DNA of 64,000 nucleotides, taken from NCBI RefSeq assembly GCF_004745635.1, contig NZ_SRLB01000017.1:1-64000 (forward strand), written 5' to 3'. Both the position numbers and the translations under genes were made by a program. Numbering within the stretch: the stretch's first letter is position 1; the number at the start of each line of letters is the position of its first letter. The stretch is from Methylobacterium nonmethylotrophicum (lineage in GTDB: Bacteria > Pseudomonadota > Alphaproteobacteria > Rhizobiales > Beijerinckiaceae). Positions 27,719 to 37,781 of this stretch are shown piece by piece. The notes beneath the pieces are model-generated. The model did no database searches, was not told the origin of the DNA, and was given only the letters and a program-made list of their open reading frames with translations.

Positions 27719-28969
27719 ATGCCGGACCGCCTGATCCACGCCGCCGCCAGCATCGCGTTCCTGATCGCGATCGCGGTGCTGTTCTCGACGAACCGGCGGG
27801 CGATCCGGCCGCGGGTGGTGCTGTCGGCGCTGGCGGTGCAGGTCGCCCTCGGCGCCCTGGTGCTGTTCTGGCCCGCCGGCCGTGCCGGCCTCGGGGCCGT
27901 CGCCGACGCGGTGCAGGCCGTCCTGTCCTACGGCGACAAGGGCGTGGCGTTCCTGTTCGGCGGCCTCGTCGAGCCGAAGATGTTCGAATTGTTCGGCGGC
28001 GGCGGCTTCGTGCTGGCGCTGCGGGTGCTGCCGCAGATCATCTACGTCTCGGCGCTGATCGCGGTGCTCTACCATTTCGGAATCATGCAGGCGCTGGCGC
28101 GGGCCCTGGGGGCGGCTTTGCAGCGGGTGCTCGGTACCTCGCGGATCGAGACCTTCTCGGCCGTGATCACGATCTTCATCGGCCAGAGCGAGATCGCGGT
28201 GGCGCTCCGGCCGTTCCTGGCGCTGCTGACCGGGGCCGAACTCTTCGCCGTGATGACGAGCGGCGCGGCCTCCACCGCCGGCTCGATCCTGGCCGGCTAT
28301 GCCGGCCTCGGCGTGCCGATGCCCTACCTGCTGGCCGCCTCGTTCATGGCGATCCCCGGCGGGCTCCTCTACGCCAAGATCCTGGTGCCCTCGACCGAGC
28401 CGAGCCGGGTCAAGACGATGCGGGTCGAGTTCGGCGAGACCCGGGCCGTCAACGTGATCGAGGCTGCCGCCGACGGCACCCAGAAGGGCCTCGCCGTGGC
28501 GGTCGCGGTCGGCGCCATGCTGATCGCCTTCGTGGGGCTGATCGCGCTCGTCAACGGGATCGTCAGCTATGCGGGCGGCCTCTTCGGCCTGCCCGGCGCC
28601 TCGATCGAGGGGATGCTCGGCGCGGTGCTGGCGCCCCTCGCCTGGCTCCTGGGCGTGCCCTGGGACCAGGCGACGCTCGTCGGCGGCGCCATCGGCCAGA
28701 AGCTCGCCTTCAACGAGTTCCTGGCCTACGCCAACCTCTCGCCGGTGCTGAAGAGCGGCGAGCTCGGGTCTCGCACCACCGCGATCCTGTGCTTCGCGCT
28801 GTGCGGCTTCGCCAACCTGTCGTCGATCGCGATCCAGCTCGCGAGCTTCGGCAGCCTGGTGCCGGAGCGCCGGGCCGAGGTCGCGGCCTTCGGCCTCAGG
28901 GCGATCCTCGCCGGCACGCTCTCGAACCTGACGAGCGCGGCGATCGCCGGGGTGTTCATCGGGGCGTGA
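27719..28969 (+). CDS. Concentrative nucleoside transporter (NupC/CNT family)
   Basis: 416 residues from ATG 27719. Membrane protein of the CNT family, which brings nucleosides in with H+ or Na+. Family blocks: YGDKGVAFLFGG near residue 72-83, LPQIIYVSALIAVLYHFGIMQ, FIGQSEIAVALRPFL, SGAASTAGSILAGYAGLGVP (the gate region), and GQKLAFNEFLAYANL near the C terminus. It lies in a divergent arrangement with the caspase-like gene. Nucleoside uptake fits the purine salvage gene (apt) elsewhere in the window, but there is no operon link. Confidence 0.93.
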   Translation: MPDRLIHAAASIAFLIAIAVLFSTNRRAIRPRVVLSALAVQVALGALVLFWPAGRAGLGAVADAVQAVLSYGDKGVAFLFGGLVEPKMFELFGGGGFVLALRVLPQIIYVSALIAVLYHFGIMQALARALGAALQRVLGTSRIETFSAVITIFIGQSEIAVALRPFLALLTGAELFAVMTSGAASTAGSILAGYAGLGVPMPYLLAASFMAIPGGLLYAKILVPSTEPSRVKTMRVEFGETRAVNVIEAAADGTQKGLAVAVAVGAMLIAFVGLIALVNGIVSYAGGLFGLPGASIEGMLGAVLAPLAWLLGVPWDQATLVGGAIGQKLAFNEFLAYANLSPVLKSGELGSRTTAILCFALCGFANLSSIAIQLASFGSLVPERRAEVAAFGLRAILAGTLSNLTSAAIAGVFIGA

Positions 28970-29012
28970 GGCTCTGGGTCATGATGGGTCGATACGGGAA
29001 TCCCGCCCGCGC

Positions 29013-29092
29013 CCTCATCCTGCGGCGCGACTTTGATCGCCGGCGATCCTTGATCGCCAGTGATTCTTGATCGCCAGTACCTCAGGATGAGG
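29013..29092. repeat. REP-like palindromic element with internal tandem repeat
   Basis: The ends are CCTCATCCTG (29013-29022) and CAGGATGAGG (29083-29092). Inside, a ~17-base unit beginning TTGATCGCC occurs three times. It lies between convergent genes and belongs with the elements at 14938 and 38659. Confidence 0.65.
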
Positions 29093-29130
29093 TCGAGGGT
29101 TCGGATGAGCCGGGAACCGCCACCCGGTCC

Positions 29131-30315
29131 TCAGGCCCGGCTCCGGTACACCGCCGTCTCGAAGTCGAGGTAGTTCTCGACCGAGGCCGGATCGGCGAAG
29201 GGGAAGACCTGCGTGCCCCAGAAACCCCCGACCCCGGCATGCCGGTCGATCCAGAAATACAGGTTGGCGAGCCCCGCCCAGGCCAGGGACCCGGCGGAGC
29301 GGCCTGTCGGCGCCGCCTCGTCGTTGATCATGAAGCTCAAGGACCAGGATTTCGGCATGCCGGGGAAGAACTCGGCGTCGTGCGAGAGGTGGCGCTTCAC
29401 GCCGGGCAGGGCGCGGATCTTCAGCGTCGGCCCCAGCCCGTTCGTCGCCGCCATCGCGACGGTCTCCGGCCGCAGCACCGGCCCGTGCGGGCCGGCGCCG
29501 TCGTTAAGCCACATCCGGATGAAGCGCAGGTAGTCCTCGGCGGTGGAATAGAGGCCGTGGCCGCCCATCTCGACCTCCGGCTCCTGCGGCAGCTCGAAGC
29601 CGGCGAGCGCCGTCAGCGCGCCGTCCTCGCCCCGCTGGTGCACCCGGGCGAGGCGGGTGCGCATGCCGGGCGTCAGCACGAAGCCGGTCGAGTCCATGCC
29701 GAGGGGCGAGAAGATCCGCTCCCGCATCACGGCGCCGAGGCGCTGGCCCGTCACCGCCTCGACCACCTGGCCGGCCCAGTCGATGTTGCTGCCGTACTCC
29801 CAGGACTCGCCCGGATCGAACAGCAGCGGGGTCATCAGCGAGGCGCGGGTGCCGCTGGTCACGCTCGCCCGCCCGCTCTCGCGCAGGAGGCGGGCATAGG
29901 ATTCGTTGAAGATGTCGTAGCCGAAGCCGGCGGTGTGGAGCAGCAGCATGCGGGTGGTGACCGGGCGCGCCGGCGCCCGCAGGCGCGGGCTGCCGTCCTT
30001 GGCGAAGCCCTCCAGCACCTGGACCTCGCCCAGCGCCGGCACGTAGCTGGCGGCCGGGGCGTCGAGGTCGAGCCGGCCCTCCTCCGCGAGCTGCAAGGCC
30101 GCGGTGGCGGTGACCGCCTTGGTGGTCGAGAAGATCGCCAGGACCGTGTCGGTGGTCATCGGCGCGTCCTCGCCCGCGACCCGCCGCCCGGCGGCGCCGG
30201 CATAGAGCGTGCGCGCCCGGTCGGTCGCCATCGCCACCACCCCGGGCAGGTGAGGGGCCCGGTCCACCCCGCGCCGCAGGATCGCGTCTGCGGCCGTCTT
30301 GAGATCGTCGCTCAT
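29131..30315 (-). CDS. Serine hydrolase of the beta-lactamase/EstB esterase family
   Basis: 394 residues, no signal peptide. The active-site triad of the class C beta-lactamase fold is visible: SxxK as FSTTKAV (Ser63, Lys66), YxN-like YGSN in [11 protein letters not shown], and WGTQ near the C terminus where KTG lies in true beta-lactamases. The latter is typical of EstB-type esterases that hydrolyse small esters and not beta-lactams. It is probably cytoplasmic; substrate unknown. It is monocistronic. Confidence 0.88.
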   Translation of the reverse strand: MSDDLKTAADAILRRGVDRAPHLPGVVAMATDRARTLYAGAAGRRVAGEDAPMTTDTVLAIFSTTKAVTATAALQLAEEGRLDLDAPAASYVPALGEVQVLEGFAKDGSPRLRAPARPVTTRMLLLHTAGFGYDIFNESYARLLRESGRASVTSGTRASLMTPLLFDPGESWEYGSNIDWAGQVVEAVTGQRLGAVMRERIFSPLGMDSTGFVLTPGMRTRLARVHQRGEDGALTALAGFELPQEPEVEMGGHGLYSTAEDYLRFIRMWLNDGAGPHGPVLRPETVAMAATNGLGPTLKIRALPGVKRHLSHDAEFFPGMPKSWSLSFMINDEAAPTGRSAGSLAWAGLANLYFWIDRHAGVGGFWGTQVFPFADPASVENYLDFETAVYRSRA

Positions 30316-30424
30316 CGCTTCCTCCCTCTCTTCGTGTCCATTCGGCTCTCGGCCGCATTCTCACGCGCGGCTCGCGATCCGAGATCTCGAGGATCCTGCC
30401 GAGGTCATGATGCCCCGCCGGCCC

Positions 30425-32734
30425 TCACCGCCGCGGCCCCCGGTCGAGCCCCGCTTTGCGCAGCGCGTCGGCGAGCGCCCCGCCGCCGGCGGGCTCCTCG
30501 CGGCGCGCCGGCGGGCGCGGGGCGTCGCGGCGGGGGGCGCCCTGGTCGCGGGGCGCCCGCGCGCCGACCTCGTCGTCGAGGCGCATCGTGAGCGCGATGC
30601 GCTTGCGGGGCGCGTCGACGTCCAGCACCTTCACCCGCACCACGTCGCCGGGCTTCACCACCGCCCGCGGGTCCTTCACGAAGGTCCTGGACAGGGCCGA
30701 GATGTGGACGAGGCCGTCCTGGTGGACGCCGATGTCGACGAAGGCCCCGAAGGCCGCGACGTTGGTCACCACGCCCTCCAGCACCATGCCGGGCCTCAGG
30801 TCGCCAATGCTCTCGACGCCCTCCTGGAAGGTCGCGGTCTTGAAGGTCGGGCGCGGGTCGCGGCCGGGCTTCTCCAGCTCGGCGATGATGTCGGTGACGG
30901 TCGGCAGGCCGAAGGTCTCGTCGGTGAAGGACGTCGGGTTCAGGCTCTTCAGCACCGTGCCGTTGCCGATCACCGCCTTGATGTCGCTCTTCGTCGCCTG
31001 GAGGATCCGGCGCACCACCGGATAGGCCTCCGGATGCACGCCGGAGGCGTCGAGGGGATCGTCGCCGTTCTGGATCCGCAGGAAGCCCGCCGACAATTCG
31101 AACGCCTTCGGCCCGAGGCCCGCGACCTTCTTGAGGGCGGAACGGCTGCGGAACGGGCCGTTGGCGTCGCGGTGCGCGACGATGTTCTGCGCCACCCGCT
31201 CGGTGAGCCCCGACACCCGGGCGAGCAGCGGGCCCGAGGCCGTGTTGACGTCGACCCCGACGCCGTTCACGCAATCCTCCACCACCGCGTCGAGGGAGCG
31301 CGACAGCTTCCCCTCCGCCAGGTCGTGCTGGTACTGGCCGACGCCGATCGCCTTCGGCTCGATCTTCACGAGTTCCGCCAGCGGGTCCTGCAGGCGCCGG
31401 GCGATCGAGACGGCGCCGCGCAGCGACACGTCGAGCCCCGGCAGCTCCTGGCTGGCATAGGCCGAGGCCGAGTAGACCGAGGCTCCGGCCTCCGAGACCA
31501 TCACCTTGGTGAGCGTCAGCTCCGGCTGCTTGGCGATCAGCTCGGCGGCGAGCCGGTCGGTCTCCCGAGAGGCGGTGCCGTTGCCGATCGCCACCAGCTC
31601 GACCTTGTGGGCCCGGCACAGCCGGGCGAGCGTGATCAGCGCGCCGTTCCAGTCGCGGCGCGGCTCGTGCGGGTAGATCGTGTCCGTCGCCACCACCTTG
31701 CCGGTGGCGTCCACCACCGCGACCTTCACGCCGGTGCGGAAGCCCGGGTCGAGGCCGAGCGTCGTCCGGGCGCCGGCGGGCGCGGCAAGCAGCAGGTCGC
31801 GCAGGTTGCCGGCGAAGACCTTGACGCCGGCCTCCTCGGCCGCCTCCCACAGCCGGGCGCGCAGGTCGAGCTCGATCGAGAGCTTCAGCTTGGTGCGCCA
31901 GGCGAAGCGCACCACCTCCATCAGCCAGCGGTCGCCGGGCCGGCCGCGGTCCTGGATCCCGGCCGCGAGGGCGATGCGGCCGTCGTAGAGGCTCTGGGCG
32001 TCGGCCCCCTCGGGGGCCTCGTCGAGGCGCAGGTCCAGCACCTCCTCCTTCTCGCCCCGGAACAGGGCGAGCACCCGGTGGGAGGGGAGGCGGGTCAGCG
32101 GCTCGGAGAAGTCGAAATAGTCCGAGAACTTGGCGCCGGCCTGCTGCTTGCCCTCGCGCACCCGCGAGACGAGCCGGCCGCGGCTCCAGACCGCCTCGCG
32201 CAGTTGCCCCACCAGCTCGGCATTTTCGGAGAAGCGCTCGACCAGGATGGCGCGCGCACCTTCGAGCGCCGCCTCCGGCGTCGCGACGCCCTTTCCCTCG
32301 TCGACGAAGGCGGCGGCGGCGGTGAGCGGCACCTGGTCGGGGCGCGAGAGCAAAGCTTCGGCCAGCGGCCCGAGGCCGGCCTCGCGGGCGATCTGCGCCT
32401 TGGTGCGGCGCTTCGGCTTGAACGGCAGGTAGAGGTCCTCCAGGCGCGCCTTGGTGTCGGCGGCGAGGATCTGGCCTTTCAGCGCGTCGTCGAGCTTGCC
32501 CTGCGCCCCCACGCTCTCGAGGATCGCGGCGCGGCGGGCCTCGAGCTCGCGCAGGTAGCGCAGGCGCTCCTCGAGCGTGCGCAGCTGGGCGTCGTCGAGG
32601 GTGCCGGTCGCCTCCTTGCGGTAGCGGGCGATGAACGGCACCGTCGCGCCGCCGTCGAGCAGCTCCACCGCCGCCTTGACCTGCCAGTCCTGCGCGCCGA
32701 GCTCCGTGGCGATGCGCTGGGTGATGCTGGACAT
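30425..32734 (-). CDS. Tex-family RNA-binding transcription accessory protein
   Basis: 769 residues, full length for Tex. Order: N-terminal helical Tex domain, YqgF/RNase H-like fold beginning at [20 protein letters not shown] (~320-340), two helix-hairpin-helix regions ([36 protein letters not shown]), and an S1 RNA-binding domain at [33 protein letters not shown] (~640-672). The basic, Arg/Pro-rich C-terminal tail is typical of the group. It binds nucleic acid and is homologous to eukaryotic Spt6. It stands alone. Confidence 0.95.
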   Translation of the reverse strand: MSSITQRIATELGAQDWQVKAAVELLDGGATVPFIARYRKEATGTLDDAQLRTLEERLRYLRELEARRAAILESVGAQGKLDDALKGQILAADTKARLEDLYLPFKPKRRTKAQIAREAGLGPLAEALLSRPDQVPLTAAAAFVDEGKGVATPEAALEGARAILVERFSENAELVGQLREAVWSRGRLVSRVREGKQQAGAKFSDYFDFSEPLTRLPSHRVLALFRGEKEEVLDLRLDEAPEGADAQSLYDGRIALAAGIQDRGRPGDRWLMEVVRFAWRTKLKLSIELDLRARLWEAAEEAGVKVFAGNLRDLLLAAPAGARTTLGLDPGFRTGVKVAVVDATGKVVATDTIYPHEPRRDWNGALITLARLCRAHKVELVAIGNGTASRETDRLAAELIAKQPELTLTKVMVSEAGASVYSASAYASQELPGLDVSLRGAVSIARRLQDPLAELVKIEPKAIGVGQYQHDLAEGKLSRSLDAVVEDCVNGVGVDVNTASGPLLARVSGLTERVAQNIVAHRDANGPFRSRSALKKVAGLGPKAFELSAGFLRIQNGDDPLDASGVHPEAYPVVRRILQATKSDIKAVIGNGTVLKSLNPTSFTDETFGLPTVTDIIAELEKPGRDPRPTFKTATFQEGVESIGDLRPGMVLEGVVTNVAAFGAFVDIGVHQDGLVHISALSRTFVKDPRAVVKPGDVVRVKVLDVDAPRKRIALTMRLDDEVGARAPRDQGAPRRDAPRPPARREEPAGGGALADALRKAGLDRGPRR

Positions 32735-32820
32735 GACGACTCCGCGATTCGGGGGCGACGGGGAGGCGTGTCCTTAGAGGGGTTGGGGGCGGGTTGGAAG
32801 GGCGGGCGCGGTCGGCCGCG

Positions 32821-33249
32821 TCAGCCGTTCGGGAGGCCCGGCGCCTGCCCGGCCTGCGCGCGCGGGCGCCTCGACCAGGCGTCGCGCTCGGCGCGGCTGA
32901 ACAGGGCAAAGGACGTCACCTGGGTGAGGGCGACGACGGGCACGAGCAGGATGAAGCCGAGGGCCAGCTTGCCGAGACCGCCGGGCAGGCTCCAGAGGGC
33001 CGAGCCGTCGAGGATCGCCAGGACCAGGCTCAGCTGGCCGCCCATGAGCCAGCCGTAGCGCTGGCCGGGCGGCACGTTCCGCTCGGCCCAGGGCAGCGTC
33101 ACCGCGACGACGATGACGGACCAGGCCACCAGACCGGCCACCAGGGGCACCAGGGCCGGCTCGAGCGTGCCGGTGAGCACGAACCGCAGGATGTGGAAGA
33201 GGGCGGCACCGGCCAAGCCCGCGCCGAGCAGGAAGAGGAAACGGGGCAT
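32821..33249 (-). CDS. Hypothetical four-helix membrane protein
   Basis: 142 residues from ATG 33249 (GGGAGCC upstream). Four hydrophobic segments: FLFLLGAGLAGAALFHILRF, LVPLVAGLVAWSVIVVAVTL, LMGGQLSLVLAILDGSALWSL and LALGFILLVPVVALTQVTSFALF, with a basic tail (RRPRAQAGQ). I do not recognise a family. It sits between tex and the DMT exporter on the same strand, with 164 bases to the latter. Confidence 0.7.
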   Translation of the reverse strand: MPRFLFLLGAGLAGAALFHILRFVLTGTLEPALVPLVAGLVAWSVIVVAVTLPWAERNVPPGQRYGWLMGGQLSLVLAILDGSALWSLPGGLGKLALGFILLVPVVALTQVTSFALFSRAERDAWSRRPRAQAGQAPGLPNG

Positions 33250-33413
33250 GCCTGGCTCCCTCGCGGGCGGTTCCGCCGCCGCGACTGTCACACCGCACGA
33301 TTCCACGGTCAACCGAGGGGCGCGGTGCCCGGACGCACACGTCCGGACGCCGAAGCGGGCGGCCGTCGAGGGAGGCCGCCCGCTGAACAGGGTCGGTGCT
33401 CGGTGCGTGGCCC

Positions 33414-34394
33414 TCAGCGCACCCCGCCCGCCGGCAGCACCCCGGTCGGGGCCGGGATCCGGCGCATCCGCTCGCGGTGGGCGGTGTAGAGGCCGCTGCC
33501 GCAGATCACCAGGACGCCGAGGCCCATCGTGGCATCCGGCACGGTGCCGAAGAACAGGAAGCCGAGGAGGCCGGCCCAGACGATCTGGGTGTAGGAGAAC
33601 GGCACCAGGGTCGAGGCCGGGGCGTGGCGGTAGGCGATGGTGACGAGCCAGTGCCCGGCGGTCGAGATGAAGCCGATCGCGGCGCCGATCGCGACCTGGG
33701 TCAGGTTCGGGGTCTCCCACACGAAGGGCACGACGGCCGAGAGCACCGCGAAGCCGACGAGGGCCGACCAGGTCATGGTGGTCTGGGGCGCGTCGTAGCC
33801 GTTGATCTTGCGGGTCACGACCAGGGCGGCGGCCCAGAACAGGGCCGAGACGATCGGCAGGATCGCCGCGGCCTGGAACGCGCTGGTGCCCGGGCGCACG
33901 ATGATGAGGACGCCGAGGAGCCCGACCAGGGAGGCGATCCAGCGCCGCGCGCCGACCGTCTCGCCGAGCACCGGGATCGAGAGGGCGGTGACGAAGATCG
34001 GCGACACGAAGGCGATCGCGGTGATCTCGGCCACCGGCAGGACGCGCAGGCCGGCGAGGAAGAGGAGGGCGGAGCCCACGAGGGCGATCCCGCGCACCAC
34101 CTGCAGGCCCGGCCGCGCGCTGCGGAACGGCGAGGCACCGCGCTTGAGATGCGCCCTGACCAGGGCCGCCACCAGCATCACGGCGACGAAGCCGGTGTAG
34201 CGCAGCCACGCCACCTCGATGCCGGCGAGCTGGCCGGTGAGGTACTTCGCCGTCGCGTCGGAGCTCGACAGGAAGATGGTGGAGATCACCACCAGCGCGA
34301 TGCCCCGCAGGGGCTGGTCCCCGAGCAAAGCCGGCAGGGCCGGGCGGGTTGAGGGGGCGGCGGCGGGAAGAGTGAGGGTGGCCACGGGTGTCAC
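33414..34394 (-). CDS. DMT-superfamily (EamA) transporter
   Basis: 326 residues with ten predicted membrane helices in two five-helix repeats (EamA domains), the first starting at GIALVVISTIFLSSSDATAKYL and the second near AAILPIVSALFWAAALVVTRK. The start codon is GTG. Family members export metabolites such as amino acids or import small molecules; the substrate is not readable. A hairpin (GGATGAG/CTCATCC, 34404-34421) lies directly in its 5' leader. Confidence 0.9.
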   Translation of the reverse strand: MTPVATLTLPAAAPSTRPALPALLGDQPLRGIALVVISTIFLSSSDATAKYLTGQLAGIEVAWLRYTGFVAVMLVAALVRAHLKRGASPFRSARPGLQVVRGIALVGSALLFLAGLRVLPVAEITAIAFVSPIFVTALSIPVLGETVGARRWIASLVGLLGVLIIVRPGTSAFQAAAILPIVSALFWAAALVVTRKINGYDAPQTTMTWSALVGFAVLSAVVPFVWETPNLTQVAIGAAIGFISTAGHWLVTIAYRHAPASTLVPFSYTQIVWAGLLGFLFFGTVPDATMGLGVLVICGSGLYTAHRERMRRIPAPTGVLPAGGVR

Positions 34395-34403
34395 GGCGGG
34401 TGC

Positions 34404-34421
34404 GGATGAGGGGCCTCATCC
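34404..34421 (-). promoter_or_regulatory. Leader hairpin before the DMT transporter
   Basis: GGATGAGG and CCTCATCC form a near-perfect palindrome 10 bases upstream of the GTG start, covering the place where a ribosome site should be. It could limit translation, or be a half of a REP-type element (same CCTCATCC motif). Confidence 0.35.
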
Positions 34422-34637
34422 TTAGCACCGCCTCGGCCGTTCAAGCCGTGCCGATTGCGCGTTACGGCCATGCTGCCGGATCAGCCCTAGTTAAGGCGGG
34501 CTTTACGCAATCGTGGTGGGGGAGCGGCGACTGGCGAGATCACGGCCATCATCCGGCCGCAAGCGTTACCGGTGTGTCCTGAATGAAGCATGAAGACGTT
34601 TCGTCTTCAGCGGAACCGGTTTGCGGCTTGCGTGTTG

Positions 34638-34677
34638 TCTCGCCCGCGCAGGGTCGCGGGAGCCTGCGCGGGCGAGA
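34638..34677 (-). terminator. Terminator of cstA-ybdD
   Basis: A perfect 15-bp stem (arms 34638-34652 and 34663-34677, core CGCCCGCGCAGG) with a ten-base loop, three bases behind the end of the YbdD gene. Confidence 0.8.
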
Positions 34678-34680
34678 ATG

Positions 34681-34905
34681 TCAGCAGCAGCGGAAGCCGC
34701 CGCGGCCGCCCACGCCGTAGCGGGCGTTCTGGCGCTCGCGGAAGAACTCCGTCGCGGTCATCGGCTGCTGGTCGGGATGGGTCTTGCGGATATGGGCGAC
34801 GTAGGTGTCGTAGTTGCCCTGGCCGACCATCAGCCGCGCCCCGTCGCAGACGCAGCGCGTCAGGGTCGCCCAGCGCTCCCGCAAGCTCTCGGCGGCGTTC
34901 GGCAT
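34681..34905 (-). CDS. YbdD/YjiX family small protein
   Basis: 74 residues. The sequence WATLTRCVCDGARLMVGQGNYDTYVAHIRKTHPDQQPMT, with the FFRERQNARYG end, is the signature of the YbdD/YjiX (DUF466) family, always found behind CstA-type pyruvate transporters. Four bases separate it from the cstA stop, so they are one operon. Family knowledge suggests it helps CstA/BtsT act in pyruvate uptake. Its Cys-rich end (RCC) and the conserved Cys pair might bind a metal, which is speculation. Confidence 0.92.
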   Translation of the reverse strand: MPNAAESLRERWATLTRCVCDGARLMVGQGNYDTYVAHIRKTHPDQQPMTATEFFRERQNARYGVGGRGGFRCC

Positions 34906-34909
34906 CGCC

Positions 34910-36973
34910 TCACTCCGCCGCCGCCGGCACGGCCCGCGGATCCGCCTCCATGGCGGTCCAGCTTTCGGTGCGGTAGGCCTTGAGGCAGGCCTGGACGCCG
35001 AAGGCGATGATCGCCACCACGACGCCGACGAAGAGCAGCGCCAGCACCGCGTCGATGCGGTCGTTGAAGACGATCTGGCTCATCTGATCGGCGGTCTTGG
35101 CCGGGGCCAGCACCTTGCCCTCGGCGAGCGCCGAGGAATAGCGCTCGGCATGCGCCAGGAATCCCACCCGCGGGTCGGCGGAAAAGACCTTCTGCAGGCC
35201 GGCCGTGAGGGTGCAGGCGACGAGCCAGAGCGTCGGCACGATGGTGACGAGGGCGTAGCGCTCCCGCTTCATCTTGAAGATCACCACGGTGCACAGCGTG
35301 AGCGCGATCGCCGCCAGCATCTGGTTCGAGATGCCGAAGAGCGGCCACAGGGTGTTCACGCCGCCCAGCGGATCGGTCACGCCCTGGTAGAGGAAGAAGC
35401 CCCAGAAGGCGACGCAGAGCGCGGTCGCGACGATGCTCGGACCCCAGGATGCCGTGTCCTTGAAGGCCGGCACCGCGACGCCGATCAGGTCCTGGAGCAT
35501 GAAGCGCCCGGCTCGGGTGCCCGCGTCGACGGCGGTGAGGATGAACAGCGCCTCGAACAGGATGGCGAAGTGGTACCAGAACGCCATCATCGCCTTGCCG
35601 CCGATGACGTTCGAGATGATGTGGGCCATGCCGACCGCCAGCGTCGGCGCACCGCCGGCCCGCGAGATCACGGTGTGCTCGCCGACATCGGAAGCGGTCT
35701 GCTTGATCGTGTCCGGCGAGATCGGGAAGCCCATGGCGGTGACCGCGGTCGAGGCGCTCTCCGCCGTGGTGCCGACGACGGCGCCGGGCGAGTTCATGGT
35801 GAAGTACACGCCCGGATCGATGACGCTGGCGGCGACGAGCGCCATCACGGCGACGAAGGATTCCATCAGCATGCCGCCATAGCCGATGAAGCGGGCATTG
35901 ACCTCGTTGTCGATCAGCTTCGGGGTCGTGCCGGACGAGATCAGGCTGTGGAAGCCCGACACCGCGCCGCACGCGATGGTGATGAACAGGAACGGGAACA
36001 GCGAGCCCGACCAGACCGGGCCGGTGCCGTCGACGAACTTCGTCACCGCCGGCATCTGCAGGTGCGGCGCCAGGACCAGGATGCCGAGGGCCAGGCCGAC
36101 GATCGTGCCGATCTTGAGGAAGGTCGAGAGGTAGTCGCGCGGGGCGAGCAGGAGCCAGACCGGCAGGATCGAGGCGACGAAGCCGTAACCGATCAGCATC
36201 CAGCACAGCTGGGTGCCGGTGAAGGTGAACATCGCCGAGAGCGTCGGGTCGTCGGCGACGTTCTGGCCGAAGATGATCGCGGCCATCAGCAGCACGAAGC
36301 CGAGGATCGAGACCTCGCCGATGCGGCCCGGGCGGATCCAGCGCGAGTAGACGCCCATCAGCAGCGCGATCGGGATCGTCGCCATCACCGTGAAGGTGCC
36401 CCAGGGGCTCTCGGCCAGCGCCTTGACGACGATCAGCGCCAGCACCGCCAGGATGATGACCATGATCAGGAAGGCGCCGAACAGCGCGACGATGCCGGGA
36501 ATCGTGCCGAGCTCGGCCCGGATCAGCTCGCCGAGCGAGCGGCCGTCGCGGCGCATCGAGACGAACAGCACCATGAAGTCCTGCACGGCGCCGGCCAGCA
36601 CGACGCCGGACAGGATCCACAGCAGGCCCGGCAGGTAGCCCATCTGCGCGGCCAGCACCGGGCCGACCAGCGGGCCGGCGCCCGCGATCGCCGCGAAGTG
36701 GTGGCCGAACAGGACGTACTTGTCGGTCGGGACGTAGTCGAGCCCGTCGTTGTGGCGCACCGCCGGGGTCTGGCGGTTCGGGTCGAGCCGCATGATGCGG
36801 TCGGCGATGAACAGCGAGTAGTAGCGGTAGGCGATCAGGTAGACCGAGACCGCCGCGACGACGATCCAGAGGGCGTTGACGGTCTCGCCGCGCTGCGTCG
36901 CCACGACGGCGAGGGCGGCGGCCCCGAGCGCCCCGACGAGGGCCCAGGGCCCGTGCTTCCGGACGGCAGTCAT
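34910..36973 (-). CDS. cstA: Carbon starvation protein CstA (pyruvate/peptide transporter)
   Basis: 687 residues with about 16-18 membrane helices. CstA family blocks: DYVPTDKYVLFGHHFAAIAGAGPLVGPVLAAQMGYLPG (~80-115), the DFMVLFVSMRRDGRSLGELI block, and ACGAVSGFHSLISSGTTPKLI. E. coli CstA takes up pyruvate and peptides during starvation. ATG 36973 has GGGAGGA upstream. It is the first gene of the operon with ybdD. A perfect TATAAT at 37095-37100 on this strand is the likely promoter element. Confidence 0.95.
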   Translation of the reverse strand: MTAVRKHGPWALVGALGAAALAVVATQRGETVNALWIVVAAVSVYLIAYRYYSLFIADRIMRLDPNRQTPAVRHNDGLDYVPTDKYVLFGHHFAAIAGAGPLVGPVLAAQMGYLPGLLWILSGVVLAGAVQDFMVLFVSMRRDGRSLGELIRAELGTIPGIVALFGAFLIMVIILAVLALIVVKALAESPWGTFTVMATIPIALLMGVYSRWIRPGRIGEVSILGFVLLMAAIIFGQNVADDPTLSAMFTFTGTQLCWMLIGYGFVASILPVWLLLAPRDYLSTFLKIGTIVGLALGILVLAPHLQMPAVTKFVDGTGPVWSGSLFPFLFITIACGAVSGFHSLISSGTTPKLIDNEVNARFIGYGGMLMESFVAVMALVAASVIDPGVYFTMNSPGAVVGTTAESASTAVTAMGFPISPDTIKQTASDVGEHTVISRAGGAPTLAVGMAHIISNVIGGKAMMAFWYHFAILFEALFILTAVDAGTRAGRFMLQDLIGVAVPAFKDTASWGPSIVATALCVAFWGFFLYQGVTDPLGGVNTLWPLFGISNQMLAAIALTLCTVVIFKMKRERYALVTIVPTLWLVACTLTAGLQKVFSADPRVGFLAHAERYSSALAEGKVLAPAKTADQMSQIVFNDRIDAVLALLFVGVVVAIIAFGVQACLKAYRTESWTAMEADPRAVPAAAE

Positions 36974-37416
36974 GAGGCATTCCTCCCGGCTACGCCGCCG
37001 GGCGGGACAATGCGTCGGCGGCTTCTTCGACTTTCGGGTAACGGAAACGCCCAGGGCTGCCAATGCGGCGGCGGGCCGGCGGTGATAGTGGAGAATTATA
37101 CTTTCGTCGCAGGACGGGATGACGGCTGGTTCAGGCGCGCAAGGCCGCGATCTGACGCGTACCGGTGGGTTCGGTGAACGGCCCAAGGACCGATCACGAT
37201 GCTCGCCTCCGCCATCCCCTCCGGGTTCGCCCTGCTCCTCGCACCATCGCCGTCCTGCTGGCGGTAAGCCGCTGAGGAGATGCGGAGCAGTGCTCGGGTG
37301 TCCGGGCGATCGTCGCGGAGCAGGGCACTGTGTCTCAGCGCACGGACCTGGAGCGTGCCGCGGGTAGCCTGTGCCGCATCCCGTTCACCGAACCTCCGGC
37401 CAAAGGAGCGGCACCC
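36974..37416. other. Intergenic region between cstA and the peptide cluster
   Basis: About 440 bases. It holds the cstA promoter (minus strand, 37095-37100) and the upstream part of the peptide cluster. A 22-codon frame at 37199-37267 and an in-frame GTG at 37330 lack ribosome sites. Base composition changes here from very GC-rich to mixed. Confidence 0.5.
37095..37100 (-). promoter_or_regulatory. -10 element (TATAAT) for cstA-ybdD
   Basis: Minus-strand TATAAT in an otherwise GC-rich region, about 120 bases before the cstA start. No good -35 element stands at 17 bases, so an activator may be needed, in line with starvation control. Confidence 0.5.
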
Positions 37417-37632
37417 GTGAAGTCTTTGATCAGCGCGACGAAGGACTCTGCTCCCTCGCAGGAGCCGGATATCGACATGGCTGTCCTCGATGCCTTGTCT
37501 GACGCCGATCTCGACGCCGTCGCCGGAGGGATCATCATCGTTGGCGGCATCACGAGCCGTGGTCTGACGGCCGGAGGCTTGCCGTCCGGGCTCTCGGCAT
37601 ACGCTTCTCTCGGTAGAGTTCTGAACGGGTAG
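37417..37632 (+). CDS. Putative double-glycine leader peptide precursor 1
   Basis: 71 residues from a GTG start with AAAGGAG eight bases upstream (an upstream in-frame GTG at 37330 has no ribosome site). The leader (~38 residues) is acidic and ends LSDADLDAVAGG, the classic double-glycine processing signal seen in class II bacteriocin and NHLP-type leaders. The 33-residue core starts IIIVGGITSRG and is rich in Gly, Leu, Ser, with no Cys and one Tyr. No cognate peptidase-transporter is in the window. It could also be a RiPP substrate with an enzyme elsewhere. A small hairpin follows at 37644-37660. Confidence 0.65.
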   Translation: MKSLISATKDSAPSQEPDIDMAVLDALSDADLDAVAGGIIIVGGITSRGLTAGGLPSGLSAYASLGRVLNG

Positions 37633-37643
37633 CCAAGCTCGCA

Positions 37644-37660
37644 TCCTCGCCGAGCGAGGA
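37644..37660 (+). terminator. Small hairpin after peptide gene 1
   Basis: TCCTCGC and GCGAGGA with a three-base loop, 12 bases behind the stop of peptide 1. Its strength is modest, so it may act as an attenuator or RNA-end stabiliser and not as a full stop. Confidence 0.4.
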
Positions 37661-37781
37661 CTGCAGCGAGGCGAAGTGTGCCGTTCGGCACCGCAGCGCG
37701 AACCGAAGCCGATCTATCAAAAAGACAGGACAGGTGCCGATCTGAAGCCTGTGGTTACGCTGACTGTGATGGAGAGGATCA

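Noticed and set aside
37199-37267. 22-codon frame upstream of the peptide cluster
   Set aside because: No ribosome site, no double-glycine motif, no duplication with the other peptides.
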